This document shows, piece by piece, positions 22,476-30,803 of a stretch of DNA of 32,159 bases; positions within the stretch are counted from its first letter, which is position 1, and each line of letters opens with the position of its first letter. The notes under the pieces were generated by a model. It made no database searches and was not told the DNA's origin. It was given only the letters and a program-made list of their open reading frames with translations. The DNA lies in contig CAJXKI010000006.1 in NCBI GenBank assembly GCA_913055765.1, positions 1 through 32,159 of the forward strand. Direction: 5' to 3'. This DNA is from an uncultured Ectothiorhodospiraceae bacterium. GTDB taxonomy: Bacteria; Pseudomonadota; Gammaproteobacteria; Nitrococcales; Halorhodospiraceae. A program made the translations under genes and the position numbers.

Positions 22476-24866
22476 CTACCGGACATCTACGACGCGGCTC
22501 GCCCGCTGGAAGCGCACCCGCCAGCCAGGCCAGGCGGGCAGCTCCCAGCGCTTGGGATCGGTACGCCGGATCCCGCCGACCTTCTCGGCCACCACCTCCT
22601 TGCGGCGGACGTTGTAGTGGATGCGCAGCTGCAGGTCGCTAAGCTGCACCCACCGGGGATAGCGCTCGTCGAAATCCGGCCGCTCCCAGTCCGGGATGCC
22701 GGGGAAGCGCAGATCCCGCACCTCCAGCAGGGCCAGGTCCTCCCCGGCTGCGACGCCCAGCTGCGCCAGCCGCTCCAGCAGCCAGTCGCGCGCCGCCGGG
22801 ACCTCCCCGTCAGCGTAGCCGAGGGCCACGTAGAGCGCCCAGGCCTCGAGGTCGTCCTGGAGCTGGCTACCCACCGGGGCCAGCAGCTCGTCGGCGAGGA
22901 TCAGGTCGGCAGCCGCCTCGCGGGCGGCCGCCCCTTGCGGCGCCAGCGCCTCGCTCGCCACCTGCCGGCCGGCGAAGCTGAGCTCCCGCCGGGCGGTGAG
23001 CCGCTCACCGTCCCAGGCCGCGTCCTGGATCCGCTCGGTGCAGGCGCCGCTGCCGGCCACCGCCTCCAGGGACAGCGGCGCCAGGGCGGTGGCCACGGTG
23101 ACCGTCTGCCGCGTCCCCTTGCCGGGGACGCTATGGGCGTCGAGGACCAGCGCCGCCTCCGCTGAGGCGGGGAACCAGGCGCGCTCGCCGACGACGACCT
23201 CGTCGCCGGCGCCGTTGCCCAGCGCCTGGCGGCGGCGCTCACGGCGGACGTAGACCCACGCCGGCAGGGCCTGGGCTGCCGCAGCCAGGGAGCGGTCCGC
23301 GGTGGCGATATCCAGCCCGGGCACCCACTGCGTCCCGGCGTCAGCCACCGGCGCCGGCGGTGCCGGCAGGCCCAGCAGATCCCGCAGCTGCTCGGCCAGG
23401 CGCCGCGCCTCGGCACGGCCACGGTCCTCCATGCGTACCCCGGGCAGCCGCTCGGCGCGCAGCGCCGCCACCCGCAGCAGGCCGTCGCAGCGGCGGCCGA
23501 GGGTCTCCTCCAGCGCCTGGCACGCATCGCTGTCGCCGGTGGCCGGCTGGAGCCATTGCCCCCCCGTTGCGATCCCGGCCACCCAGTCGGCCATGAAGGC
23601 CGCTGTGTCGGTATCGGGCATGGCCGTCACCAGGTGGGCGAGGCCGGGATCCACGGGCATGGCGAACAGCCGGTGGCCGCGCTCCGTGGCTTGCCCTTCC
23701 CCGTCCAGGGCGCCGAGCTCGGTCAGCACCGCCTCCGCCTGCTGCCGGCTCTCCGCCCGGGGCGGGTCGACGAAGGGCAGCCCATCGACACGGTAGCCGG
23801 CACAGGCCGCGGCGAGCACCAGCTCCGTGAGGTCCTCGCGCAGCACCTCCGGGGGCGCGCGCTCGGGCAGCGGCGCCGCCCGGCCCCATAGCCGGTAGCA
23901 GGTCCCCGGCGCCAGGCGCCCGGCGCGCCCCGCCCGCTGCGCGGCGCTCGCCCGCGAGATCGGCTGCAGGGCGAGCACAGTCCGGCCGTTGCGGCGCAGG
24001 GTCCGCCGCTCCAGCCCGCTGTCGACCACGGCGGTGATCCCGGGGACGGTCAGCGAGGTCTCGGCGACGTTGGTGGCCAGCACCACCCGCCGCTGCGCGC
24101 CCGGCTCCAGGGCCCGCCGCTGATCGGCCAAGCGCGCGCTGCCGTGCAGGGGGACCACGTCGGCGTCGACCCCGCGCAGCTCCCGGCGCACCTCCTCGAT
24201 CTCGCCGCGGCCGGGCAGGAAGGCGAGCACGTCGCCGTCGGTCTCGCCGAGGGCTCGGCGCACCGCCCTCGATAGGCGCTCGGCCAGCCCCTTGCGCTGC
24301 GGCATGTCCCGGGGCTGCTCGGCGCAGTAGACGTCGCTGACCGGGTGGCTGCGGCCCGGCGCCTCGAGGTAGGCGGCGCCGAGCCCATCCGCCAGCCGCT
24401 GCCCCGCCAGCGTAGCCGAGGCCAGCACCAGGCGGTGCTCGCCGTCGGCGCGCAGCAGGGCGAGGAGCAGATCGGTATCCCAGCGCCGCTCATGGAACTC
24501 GTCGAGGATGACCGTCTGGAAGCCGCCCAGCCGCCCCTCGGCCCGCCAGCGCAGGGCCACGCCGGGGGTGACGAAGCAGATGCGTGTCCCGGCCCCGTAG
24601 CGGCGGTCCAGGCGCACGGCGTAGCCCACCGTCCCGCCGAGCTCCGTGCCCACCTGCCCGGCCACGAAGTCGGCTAGGCTCGTGGCCGCTACCCGGCGCG
24701 GCTGGATGACCAGCACGGCCCCCCGCTCCGCCGCCCAGACCGGCAGCCGGGTGGACTTGCCGGAGCCGGTGGCCGCGGCCACCACGCAGTGCCCGGCATC
24801 CAGGGCATCGAGGAAGGCGCCGCGGTGCTCGTCGATGGGGAGCGTAGCCGCTGTCTCCCTACCCAT
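22476..24866 (-). CDS. hrpB: ATP-dependent RNA helicase HrpB
   Basis: A 796-aa DExH helicase. Motif I is ATGSGKST (32-39), motif Ia QPRRVAA (55-61), motif II DEFH (122-125, in ILDEFHERRWDTD typical of HrpB), motif III SAT (150-152) and motif VI QRAGRAGR. The DEFH variant and the long C-terminal part ending in RKEVVAEKVGGIRRTDPKRW and PAWPGWRVRFQRAS separate HrpB from HrpA. Bacterial HrpB has no settled function. The ATG at 24864-24866 lies 15 bp after the cysG stop and has a weak ribosome site. It is probably at the tail of the B12 operon by proximity. Confidence 0.93.
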   Translation of the reverse strand: MGRETAATLPIDEHRGAFLDALDAGHCVVAAATGSGKSTRLPVWAAERGAVLVIQPRRVAATSLADFVAGQVGTELGGTVGYAVRLDRRYGAGTRICFVTPGVALRWRAEGRLGGFQTVILDEFHERRWDTDLLLALLRADGEHRLVLASATLAGQRLADGLGAAYLEAPGRSHPVSDVYCAEQPRDMPQRKGLAERLSRAVRRALGETDGDVLAFLPGRGEIEEVRRELRGVDADVVPLHGSARLADQRRALEPGAQRRVVLATNVAETSLTVPGITAVVDSGLERRTLRRNGRTVLALQPISRASAAQRAGRAGRLAPGTCYRLWGRAAPLPERAPPEVLREDLTELVLAAACAGYRVDGLPFVDPPRAESRQQAEAVLTELGALDGEGQATERGHRLFAMPVDPGLAHLVTAMPDTDTAAFMADWVAGIATGGQWLQPATGDSDACQALEETLGRRCDGLLRVAALRAERLPGVRMEDRGRAEARRLAEQLRDLLGLPAPPAPVADAGTQWVPGLDIATADRSLAAAAQALPAWVYVRRERRRQALGNGAGDEVVVGERAWFPASAEAALVLDAHSVPGKGTRQTVTVATALAPLSLEAVAGSGACTERIQDAAWDGERLTARRELSFAGRQVASEALAPQGAAAREAAADLILADELLAPVGSQLQDDLEAWALYVALGYADGEVPAARDWLLERLAQLGVAAGEDLALLEVRDLRFPGIPDWERPDFDERYPRWVQLSDLQLRIHYNVRRKEVVAEKVGGIRRTDPKRWELPAWPGWRVRFQRASRVVDVR

Positions 24867-24881
24867 ACGGCCCGTATCCCA

Positions 24882-26336
24882 TCAACGGCGCACGCTGCCG
24901 GTCCAGCACGGATCCACGCTCGCCGCGGCGTCCCGAGCCTCCGCCTCGCCGCGGTACCACGCCAGGCGGGGCTGGAGCTGCACAGTCGGGCCGACGATGA
25001 CCAGCGCCGGGCTCGCCAGCCGCGCCGCCCCGGCGCGCTCCGGCAGGGTGCGCAAGGTGCCTGAGACCACGCGCTGCTCCGGCGTAGTGGCCTGGGCCAC
25101 CACCGCCGCCGGATGCGCCTCCGGCAGGCCCTGCTCGCGGAGCTGGCCACAGACGGCGGCCAGATTGGCCAGGCCCATGTAGATCACCAGCGTCTCGTCC
25201 TCCCGGTACGGGGCGTGGGCCGCCATCTGCGGGTGGCCCTGGCGCCGGTGCCCGGTGAGCATGCGGCAGCTCTGGGCGTAGTCGCGGTGGGTCAGCGGGA
25301 TGCCGGCGTAGCAGGCGGTCCCCTGGGCCGCGGTCACCCCGGGGACCACCTGGAAGGGGATGCCGGCGTCGATGAGCCCCTCCAGCTCCTCGCCGCCGCG
25401 GCCGAAGAGGAAGGGGTCGCCCCCCTTGAGCCGGAGCACCCGCTTGCCCTCGCCGGCGAGGGCCACCAGGCGCTCGTTGATCCGCTCCTGGGGCAGCGTA
25501 TGCCGCCCGCGGCGCTTGCCCACCGGGATACGCTCGGCTTCCTTGCGCACCAGGTCGAGCAGCGCCGGGGCGGCCAGGCGGTCGTAGAGGACCACATCGG
25601 CGCGCTGCATCAGGCGCAGGGCGCGGAAGGTGAGCAGGTCCGGATCCCCGGGGCCGGCGCCGACCAGGAAGACCTCCCCCTGCGGCGCGGCGCGCCCCCG
25701 CTCCTGCTCCAGCAGGCGCAGCAGCTGGGCCTCGCCGTCCGCCTCGCGGCCGGCGAGGACCGACTCCGCCGCTGGCCCGTCGAAGACCCGCTCCCAGAAG
25801 CGCAGCCGCCAGTCCCGGTCGGGGAGCGCCGCCCGCACCCGGTCGCGCATGCGCCCGGCCAGGCTGGCCAGCCGACCGTAGGCGGCCGGCAGCAGCGTCT
25901 CCAGGCGGCTGGCGATCTGCCGGGCGAGGACCGGCGCCGCCCCACCGCTGGAGATGGCCAGCTGCAGCGGCGAGCGGTCCACCAGCACCGGGGTCAGGTA
26001 GCTGCTCAGCGACGGCCGGCCGGCCACGTTGACCGGGATGCCGCGCTCGGCGCAGGCGTCGTGGACGGCGCGATCGGTAGCCTCGTCGCCGCTGGCCCCG
26101 ACGGCCAGCGCCGCCCCGGCCTCCATCCCCGGGCGGAAGGGCTCGGCCCGGTGTACCAGCCCCTCGGGCGCCTCCTCGAGGAGCCGCTCGCAGGGCGGCG
26201 CCAGCGCCGGGGCGAGGAGCTCCACCCGGGCGCCGGCGCTGAGCAGGTCCCTGGCGCGGCGCGCCGCCGCCTCGCCGCCGCCGATGACCAGGCAGCGCCG
26301 GCCCTCGAGCTTGAGGAAGATCGGGTAGTGGTGCAT
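24882..26336 (-). CDS. cysG: Siroheme synthase/uroporphyrinogen-III C-methyltransferase CysG, atypical at the catalytic Asp
   Basis: A 484-aa two-part enzyme. The N-terminal half (about 1-215) matches precorrin-2 dehydrogenase/sirohydrochlorin ferrochelatase: VIGGGEAAARRA (17-28), VDRSPLQLAISSGG and PVLAR. The C-terminal half (about 218-460) is the SAM uroporphyrinogen-III methyltransferase: LVGAGPGDPDLLT (224-236), LRLKGGDPFLFGRGGEE, VVPGVTAAQGTACYAGIPLTHR. It supplies precorrin-2 or sirohydrochlorin for B12 and siroheme. The NVVD motif of CysG, whose Asp (Asp104 in Salmonella) is needed for dehydrogenase and chelatase activity, reads NVAG (103-106). The start at 26336 (MHHYPIFLKL) is the family's usual start. 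It lies 16 bp after cobJ. Confidence 0.93.
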   Translation of the reverse strand: MHHYPIFLKLEGRRCLVIGGGEAAARRARDLLSAGARVELLAPALAPPCERLLEEAPEGLVHRAEPFRPGMEAGAALAVGASGDEATDRAVHDACAERGIPVNVAGRPSLSSYLTPVLVDRSPLQLAISSGGAAPVLARQIASRLETLLPAAYGRLASLAGRMRDRVRAALPDRDWRLRFWERVFDGPAAESVLAGREADGEAQLLRLLEQERGRAAPQGEVFLVGAGPGDPDLLTFRALRLMQRADVVLYDRLAAPALLDLVRKEAERIPVGKRRGRHTLPQERINERLVALAGEGKRVLRLKGGDPFLFGRGGEELEGLIDAGIPFQVVPGVTAAQGTACYAGIPLTHRDYAQSCRMLTGHRRQGHPQMAAHAPYREDETLVIYMGLANLAAVCGQLREQGLPEAHPAAVVAQATTPEQRVVSGTLRTLPERAGAARLASPALVIVGPTVQLQPRLAWYRGEAEARDAAASVDPCWTGSVRR

Positions 26337-26352
26337 GCCTGCCTGCCCGCGC

Positions 26353-27639
26353 TCAAGACCGCCCGGCGCCGGCGAGCCGCTCCAGGGAGAGCAGGGCGTC
26401 CCCGTAGGCATCGACCAGCTCCAGGCTGCAGTGCTGGCAGGCGCCGGCCAGGGCCCAGGCCTCGGCGACCCGGCCCCAGTCCACCTCGACCCGGCCGCCG
26501 CCGGCGCCGAGGACCAGGGCGTCGCCCTCCCAGCGCAGCCCAGCGCCGGTGGCCGAGCAGACCATCCGCGTCCCCCCGGCGCCGTGGACCACGCCCTGCA
26601 CGCGGGGCCACTCGCGGCACTCCTGGAGGTGGCGGGGCAGGTCCGCCGGATCGATGGGGCTGCTCCGGTAGGGGGTCTCCGGCTCAGCCGCCTCATCGGC
26701 AACCGCCGCCAGGGCCGAGCCCCAGGGCACATCGAAGCGCTGCATGGCGGCGGCCAGGCTCGGCTGGGCCTGCTCGCGCAGCCAGGCGCGCAGCGCCGCC
26801 GGCCACTCCGCTAGCCCCAGGCTCAGGGACTGCCCCCGGCGCTCGCCAGCCACCGGCGCGCCGTCCGCGTACTTGGCCGTGTAGCCCCGGGGCGTCACCA
26901 TCAGCCCGGCCTGCCGGAAGGTGGCGCTGCTGCCGACGATCACGGTGGTGAGCATGCTCGCCTCCGCCTCGTGGAGCGTATCCAGGCGCAAGTGCTCGAC
27001 GCGCTGGCGCTGCCGGTAGGCGGAGCGCACCAGGGCCACCGGCGTCTCCCCGGCGCGGTAGCGCAGCAGGATCTCCTGGGCCCGGCGGATGTGCTCGCGG
27101 CGGCGCTTGCTCGCCGGGTTGTAGATCGCCACCACGAAGTCGCCCCGCCCGGCCGCCTCCAGCCGCCGGGCGATCACCGGCCACGGCGTGAGCAGGTCGG
27201 ACAGGGATACCGTGCACAGGTCGTGGGTCAGCGGCGCCCCGACCAGGGCGGCGCAGCTCGACAGCGCCGTCACCCCGGGGACCACCTCCACCGCCACGTC
27301 GCCTGAGGCCGGCGCCCAACCCCGCTGGAGCAGCAGCTCGTAGGTCGGGCCGGCCATGCCGTAGACGCCGGCATCGCCGGAGGAGACCAGGGCCACGACG
27401 TGGCCGTCCCGGGCGTGCTGCCAGGCCGCCTCCACGCGGTCGAGCTCCTCGGTCATGGCCTTGCCGACCACGGTCTTGCCCTCGAGCAGCTCCGGGATGA
27501 GCTTGAGATACGCCTCGTAGCCGATGACCACCTCGGCCTCGGCGATGGCCTCACGGGCCCGCGCCGTCATGTGCGCCGGGTCGCCGGGGCCGATCCCCAC
27601 GAGCAGGATCCGCCCCGGCGCAGCGTCGTTGTCTGTCAT
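26353..27639 (-). CDS. cobJ: Precorrin-3B C17-methyltransferase (CobJ/CbiH) with a C-terminal extension
   Basis: A 428-aa enzyme of corrin ring contraction. Residues 1-257 are the methyltransferase: VGIGPGDPAHMT (14-25), VVIGYEAYL, VSSGDAGVYGMAGP (85-98), VEVVPGVTALSSCAALVGAPLTHDLC (118-142), DFVVAIYNPASKRR and the C-terminal PRGYTAKY. Residues about 270-428 are an extra domain absent from ordinary CobJ (about 250 aa). It contains Cys341, Cys361, Cys401 and Cys404. The larger CbiH60 form known from Bacillus megaterium also carries a C-terminal extension with a 4Fe-4S centre, but I cannot show homology. The ATG at 27637-27639 overlaps the cobE stop as ATGA. In the early-cobalt route the substrate is cobalt-factor III/precorrin-3. 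Confidence 0.93.
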   Translation of the reverse strand: MTDNDAAPGRILLVGIGPGDPAHMTARAREAIAEAEVVIGYEAYLKLIPELLEGKTVVGKAMTEELDRVEAAWQHARDGHVVALVSSGDAGVYGMAGPTYELLLQRGWAPASGDVAVEVVPGVTALSSCAALVGAPLTHDLCTVSLSDLLTPWPVIARRLEAAGRGDFVVAIYNPASKRRREHIRRAQEILLRYRAGETPVALVRSAYRQRQRVEHLRLDTLHEAEASMLTTVIVGSSATFRQAGLMVTPRGYTAKYADGAPVAGERRGQSLSLGLAEWPAALRAWLREQAQPSLAAAMQRFDVPWGSALAAVADEAAEPETPYRSSPIDPADLPRHLQECREWPRVQGVVHGAGGTRMVCSATGAGLRWEGDALVLGAGGGRVEVDWGRVAEAWALAGACQHCSLELVDAYGDALLSLERLAGAGRS

Positions 27640-28031
27640 TCGTTCAGCCTCGCTATGGATACCGTGGCGTTGCGCCCGTCCTCGCCCCGCCAACGGCGCT
27701 TCTCGATGATCAGGTCCGCGGCGCAGGCACCGGCGCGGCTCAGGGCCGCCGCCTCGGCCACCGCCGGGGTGCCGGTGTTGCGGCGCACCGCCTCTGAGGG
27801 GTGAGGGACGGGTACCGCCGCCAGCCTCGCCGCTGGGTACCACGCCAGCGGCCAGCCCTGCGCCTGCGCCAAGGCGTGCAGGGCCGGCTCGTCGCGCTTG
27901 AGGTCGATGCTCGCTACGGCGGCCACCGCCGCCGGGCCCAGGCCCGCCTCGCCGAGGGCGACGCGCACCGCCTCGGCCACCGTCTCGGGGGCCGCACCGC
28001 GATCGCAGCCGATGCCGAGGACCACCCGCAT
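27636..28031 (-). CDS. cobE: CobE / CbiG C-terminal-domain protein
   Basis: A 131-aa protein equal to the C-terminal domain of CbiG (PF01890). GIGCDRG (7-13) and NTGTPAVAEAAAL, followed by ADLIIEKRR, match the family. In many bacteria this domain is fused to CbiG; here it is separate. Its ATG overlaps the TGA of the cbiG N-terminal gene by one base (TGATG), and its own TGA overlaps the cobJ ATG, so the two CbiG halves are translationally coupled. CobE is implicated in handling of the ring-contraction intermediate; in CbiG, the full protein opens the lactone and removes C20 with C20-methyl as acetaldehyde. Confidence 0.9.
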   Translation of the reverse strand: MRVVLGIGCDRGAAPETVAEAVRVALGEAGLGPAAVAAVASIDLKRDEPALHALAQAQGWPLAWYPAARLAAVPVPHPSEAVRRNTGTPAVAEAAALSRAGACAADLIIEKRRWRGEDGRNATVSIARLNE

Positions 28032-28777
28032 CACGCCCCCACCCCGGCAGGCTGGTAGCGTACCAGCCGCTCGCCGAGCCGCGCCTGCCACTCCTCGGGC
28101 GGCGCCTGGGCACGCACCCAGAGGACGGCGGCGTAGGCGTCGGCAGCCAGGTGCCGCGGATGGCTCAGGCGATCCAGGTTCCCCGGCGGCGGCGTCGCCG
28201 CCGCCGGGCGCCAGGCATCGTCCTCCTCGACCAGGGCCACCGGCTCGCCGTTGACCAGGGCCGCCGCCGCCCGGCGCAGGGCGGCCCTGGACGCCACCAC
28301 GCGCCAGCCCTGCTCGCGCCCGATCAGGTCCACGGCGGGCAGCCCGGCGCTGTCCGAGGCGGTGGTCACCACAGGCGTAGCCCCGAGCTCGCCGGCGACC
28401 CGCTGCGCCCAGGCGTTGGCGCCGCCGAGGTGGCCGCCGATGACCGCCACCGCGAAGCACCCCGCCTCATCCACGGCGACGACCCCCGGATCGCGGGCCT
28501 TATCCCCCATATAGGGGGCGAGCAGGCGCACTGTGGCCCCTACGGAGCAGAAGCAGACCAGCTGCGTGACCGGGAGCCGGAAGCGCTCGCCGAGCGCGGC
28601 GCCGAGCGCCCCGGACTCCACGGCGGTCCGGGGGTTGGGGAGCTCCGCCAGCCGGGGGGCCAGGCGTGCCGGGACGATGAGCTCGGCGGCAGGCCAGGCG
28701 GCGGCCAGGCGGGCGGCCTGGGCGGCACCGCCGCGGGTCACGGCAGCCAGGACCAGGCCGTGGCCGGTGCCGCTCAC
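28031..28777 (-). CDS. cbiG: Cobalt-precorrin-5A hydrolase, N-terminal and middle domains (CbiG)
   Basis: A 248-aa protein with CbiG_N (about 1-135) and CbiG_mid (about 140-240). The hallmark GGHLGGANAWAQRVA is present, with LAPYMGDKARDPGVVAVDEAG before it and TTASDSAGLPAVD after it. CbiG marks the early-cobalt (anaerobic) branch of B12 synthesis, where it deacylates cobalt-precorrin-5A. The usual FImA-G of the N-domain reads FCSVGA, with a nearby second Cys (CFC), which is unusual. The C-terminal domain is encoded by the following gene. The GTG start (28775-28777) overlaps the cobI stop as GTGA and has GGGGAGGG upstream. Alone it would be an incomplete CbiG. Confidence 0.92.
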   Translation of the reverse strand: MSGTGHGLVLAAVTRGGAAQAARLAAAWPAAELIVPARLAPRLAELPNPRTAVESGALGAALGERFRLPVTQLVCFCSVGATVRLLAPYMGDKARDPGVVAVDEAGCFAVAVIGGHLGGANAWAQRVAGELGATPVVTTASDSAGLPAVDLIGREQGWRVVASRAALRRAAAALVNGEPVALVEEDDAWRPAAATPPPGNLDRLSHPRHLAADAYAAVLWVRAQAPPEEWQARLGERLVRYQPAGVGA

Positions 28778-29517
28778 GCCCCACCCTCCCCTTGGCGCCG
28801 ATGGGCGTTGTGGACCAGCAGCAGCGACAGGTAGTGGACCGAGCCGCCGCGCAAGGCGCGTAGATCGGTCACCACCCGCTCCTGGGGCGTGCCCGCCCGC
28901 TCGACGAAGGCGCTGCTCGCCAGCAGCCCCCGGCCCTCGAGCAGGTCGATCAGCGGCTCGAGCAGCGGCTTGACCTTGAGCAGGACCAGGGTATCCACCT
29001 CCGGCAGGAGCCGCTCCACGGTCGCCATCCCGTAGCCGCCGGGCAGCACCGCCAGGGCGTCGTCCTGGCTGGCCAGGGGCCACCCTACCCGCGCCGGCGC
29101 GGCGAGGAAGGAGGCCACGCCAGGGATGGTCTCCACCTCGACCTCGGGGAGCTCGGCGCCCACCGCCCGGGCCAGGTGGCCGAAGGTGGCGTAGGTGGAG
29201 GCGTCGCCCTCGACCAGGAAGGCCACGTCCCGCCCCTGGCGCAGGGTCGCCGCCACCGTGGCGGCCGCCCGGGACCAGTGCCAGGCCAGGGTCGCCGGGT
29301 CGCGGGTCATGGGGAAGGTCAGCGGCGCGGCGTCCGCCGGCGGGGCGAGGCCGCCGCGCTCGGCGATATCCAGGGCGTAGCTGCGCTCGCGCTCGGCGCG
29401 GACGGGGTAGGCCCACCGCGCCGGCCCCTGCAGCACCGCCCACGCCCGCCGCGTGATCCACCCCGGATCGCCGGGGCCTAGCGAGACGCCGATCAGCCGG
29501 CCAGGCGCCGCCGTCAT
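28774..29517 (-). CDS. cobI: Precorrin-2 C20-methyltransferase (CobI/CbiL)
   Basis: A 247-aa SAM-dependent methyltransferase that methylates C20 of cobalt-factor II or precorrin-2. The family's GVSLGPGDPGWIT (10-22), TFPMTRDP, VAFLVEGDASTYATFGHL and ETIPGVASFLAAPARVGWPL are all seen. The length is typical. The ATG at 29515-29517 overlaps the cobL TGA (ATGA) and its TGA overlaps the cbiG GTG, placing it firmly in the chain of coupled genes. In this CbiX/CbiG-containing operon the cobalt-bearing substrate is more likely. Confidence 0.95.
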   Translation of the reverse strand: MTAAPGRLIGVSLGPGDPGWITRRAWAVLQGPARWAYPVRAERERSYALDIAERGGLAPPADAAPLTFPMTRDPATLAWHWSRAAATVAATLRQGRDVAFLVEGDASTYATFGHLARAVGAELPEVEVETIPGVASFLAAPARVGWPLASQDDALAVLPGGYGMATVERLLPEVDTLVLLKVKPLLEPLIDLLEGRGLLASSAFVERAGTPQERVVTDLRALRGGSVHYLSLLLVHNAHRRQGEGGA

Positions 29518-30803
29518 GCCGCCTCTCCCTGGGTAGCGGTGATGATCCACACCGGATTCTCCGCCCGGAAGGCGCGCATGCCCGCCAGCTCGTGGCTGCG
29601 GTGCGCCTGCAGCTGCACCGCCTCCCAGGCCGCGCCCGCAGCGGCCTCCAGGCGTGCCGTCGCCCGCTGGAGGTTCTCCAGGGTGACCACGTTGACCACC
29701 AGGCGCCCGCCGGGGCGCAGCCGCTGCAGGCACAGATCGATGAGCTCGCCGAGGGCCCCGCCGGAGCCGCCGATGAACACCGCGTCCGGATCCGGCCACC
29801 CGTCCAGCCCCTCCGGCGCGCAGCCGTGCTGCAGGGTGACATTGCCGGCGCGGCGCCGGCGCCGGTTCACCTCGGCCACGGCGAGGTCCTCGGCACGGCG
29901 CTCCACGGCCCACACGTGGCCCCGCGGGCACAGGCGCGCCGCCTCCAGCGCCACCGCGCCCGAGCCGGCGCCGATGTCCCAGACCCGGCTCTCCGGGGTC
30001 AAGGCCAGCCCCGCCAGGGCCACGGCCCGCACCTCCCGCTTGGTGATCAGCCCGCGCTGCGGGCAGCGCTGCTCGAACGCCCCGTCCGCCGGGGCGAAGG
30101 GCGGCCCGGCGGACGGCGTGGTGCGCCGCAGCAGGGCGACGTGGGGCTGCGGGTATGTCCCCTCCGCCGCCGCGGAGAGCGGCATCGGCGGCTGGATCAG
30201 CTCGTCGCTCCGGCCCAGCCGGGCCGCAACGGCCACCTGGAGCTCGGCATCGGTGTAGCCGACGGCCTGCAGCTGCCGCGCCAGCCAGCCGGCGCCGGTG
30301 GCGGCCGCGGTGTAGGCCGCCACCCGCTCACTCCCCTCCAGGGCGCGCAGGACGCCGCTGAGGGGGTGATCCGGCCCCGCCGCCTGGGCCGACCACTCGG
30401 TGGCGGCCCCGCCATGGACCGAGGCCACGGCCGTCTCCGCCACCGGCCACCCCAGCCGGGCGCAGGCGAGCTGCACCAGCGACGGCGCCGGCAGCACCCG
30501 GCAGCGCTCGGCGCCGAGGGCGGCGACCAGGCGCTCACCGATGCCGTGGCAGAGGGGATCGCCGGAGGCGAGGACCACGGCCCGCCGGCCGGCCGCCGCA
30601 GCCGCCGCCACCCAGGCGGGGACCTCGGCCACCGCCCCGGTGAGGTCGCGCCGCTCCGCCGCCGTCGCCAGGGGGGCGTAGAGCGCCAGGGCCCCGCGCC
30701 CCCCGATGAGCAGGTCCGCCTCGGCGATGGCTGCCCGCGCCGCCGGGGGCAGGGCCTCGGGACCGTCGTCGAGGACCCCGACCACGGTGCAGGCCACGCT
30801 CAC
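29514..30803 (-). CDS. cobL: Precorrin-6Y C5,15-methyltransferase/decarboxylase (CobL, fused CbiE-CbiT)
   Basis: A 429-aa fusion. The CbiE half (about 1-205) has VVGVLDDGPEALPP, ASGDPLCHGIG (79-89, usually SGDPLFFGIG) and LPAPSLVQLACARLGWP. The CbiT half (about 245-429) has GLITKREVRAVALA, the SAM loop DIGAGSGAVALEAA (276-289), VEVNRRR-like binding region and FIGGSGG. Together they methylate C5 and C15 and decarboxylate the C12 acetate. The start is GTG at 30801-30803, overlapping the cobH TGA as GTGA. The fused form is common in proteobacteria. Confidence 0.95.
   Translation of the reverse strand: MSVACTVVGVLDDGPEALPPAARAAIAEADLLIGGRGALALYAPLATAAERRDLTGAVAEVPAWVAAAAAAGRRAVVLASGDPLCHGIGERLVAALGAERCRVLPAPSLVQLACARLGWPVAETAVASVHGGAATEWSAQAAGPDHPLSGVLRALEGSERVAAYTAAATGAGWLARQLQAVGYTDAELQVAVAARLGRSDELIQPPMPLSAAAEGTYPQPHVALLRRTTPSAGPPFAPADGAFEQRCPQRGLITKREVRAVALAGLALTPESRVWDIGAGSGAVALEAARLCPRGHVWAVERRAEDLAVAEVNRRRRRAGNVTLQHGCAPEGLDGWPDPDAVFIGGSGGALGELIDLCLQRLRPGGRLVVNVVTLENLQRATARLEAAAGAAWEAVQLQAHRSHELAGMRAFRAENPVWIITATQGEAA

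Noticed and set aside
20822-22642. A 606-codon plus-strand frame across the Sel1 and flavoprotein genes
   Set aside because: Shadow frame without domain-like content; both minus-strand genes beneath it are well supported.
25113-26951. A 612-codon plus-strand frame opposite cysG and cobJ
   Set aside because: Antisense shadow; cysG and cobJ motifs are unambiguous.
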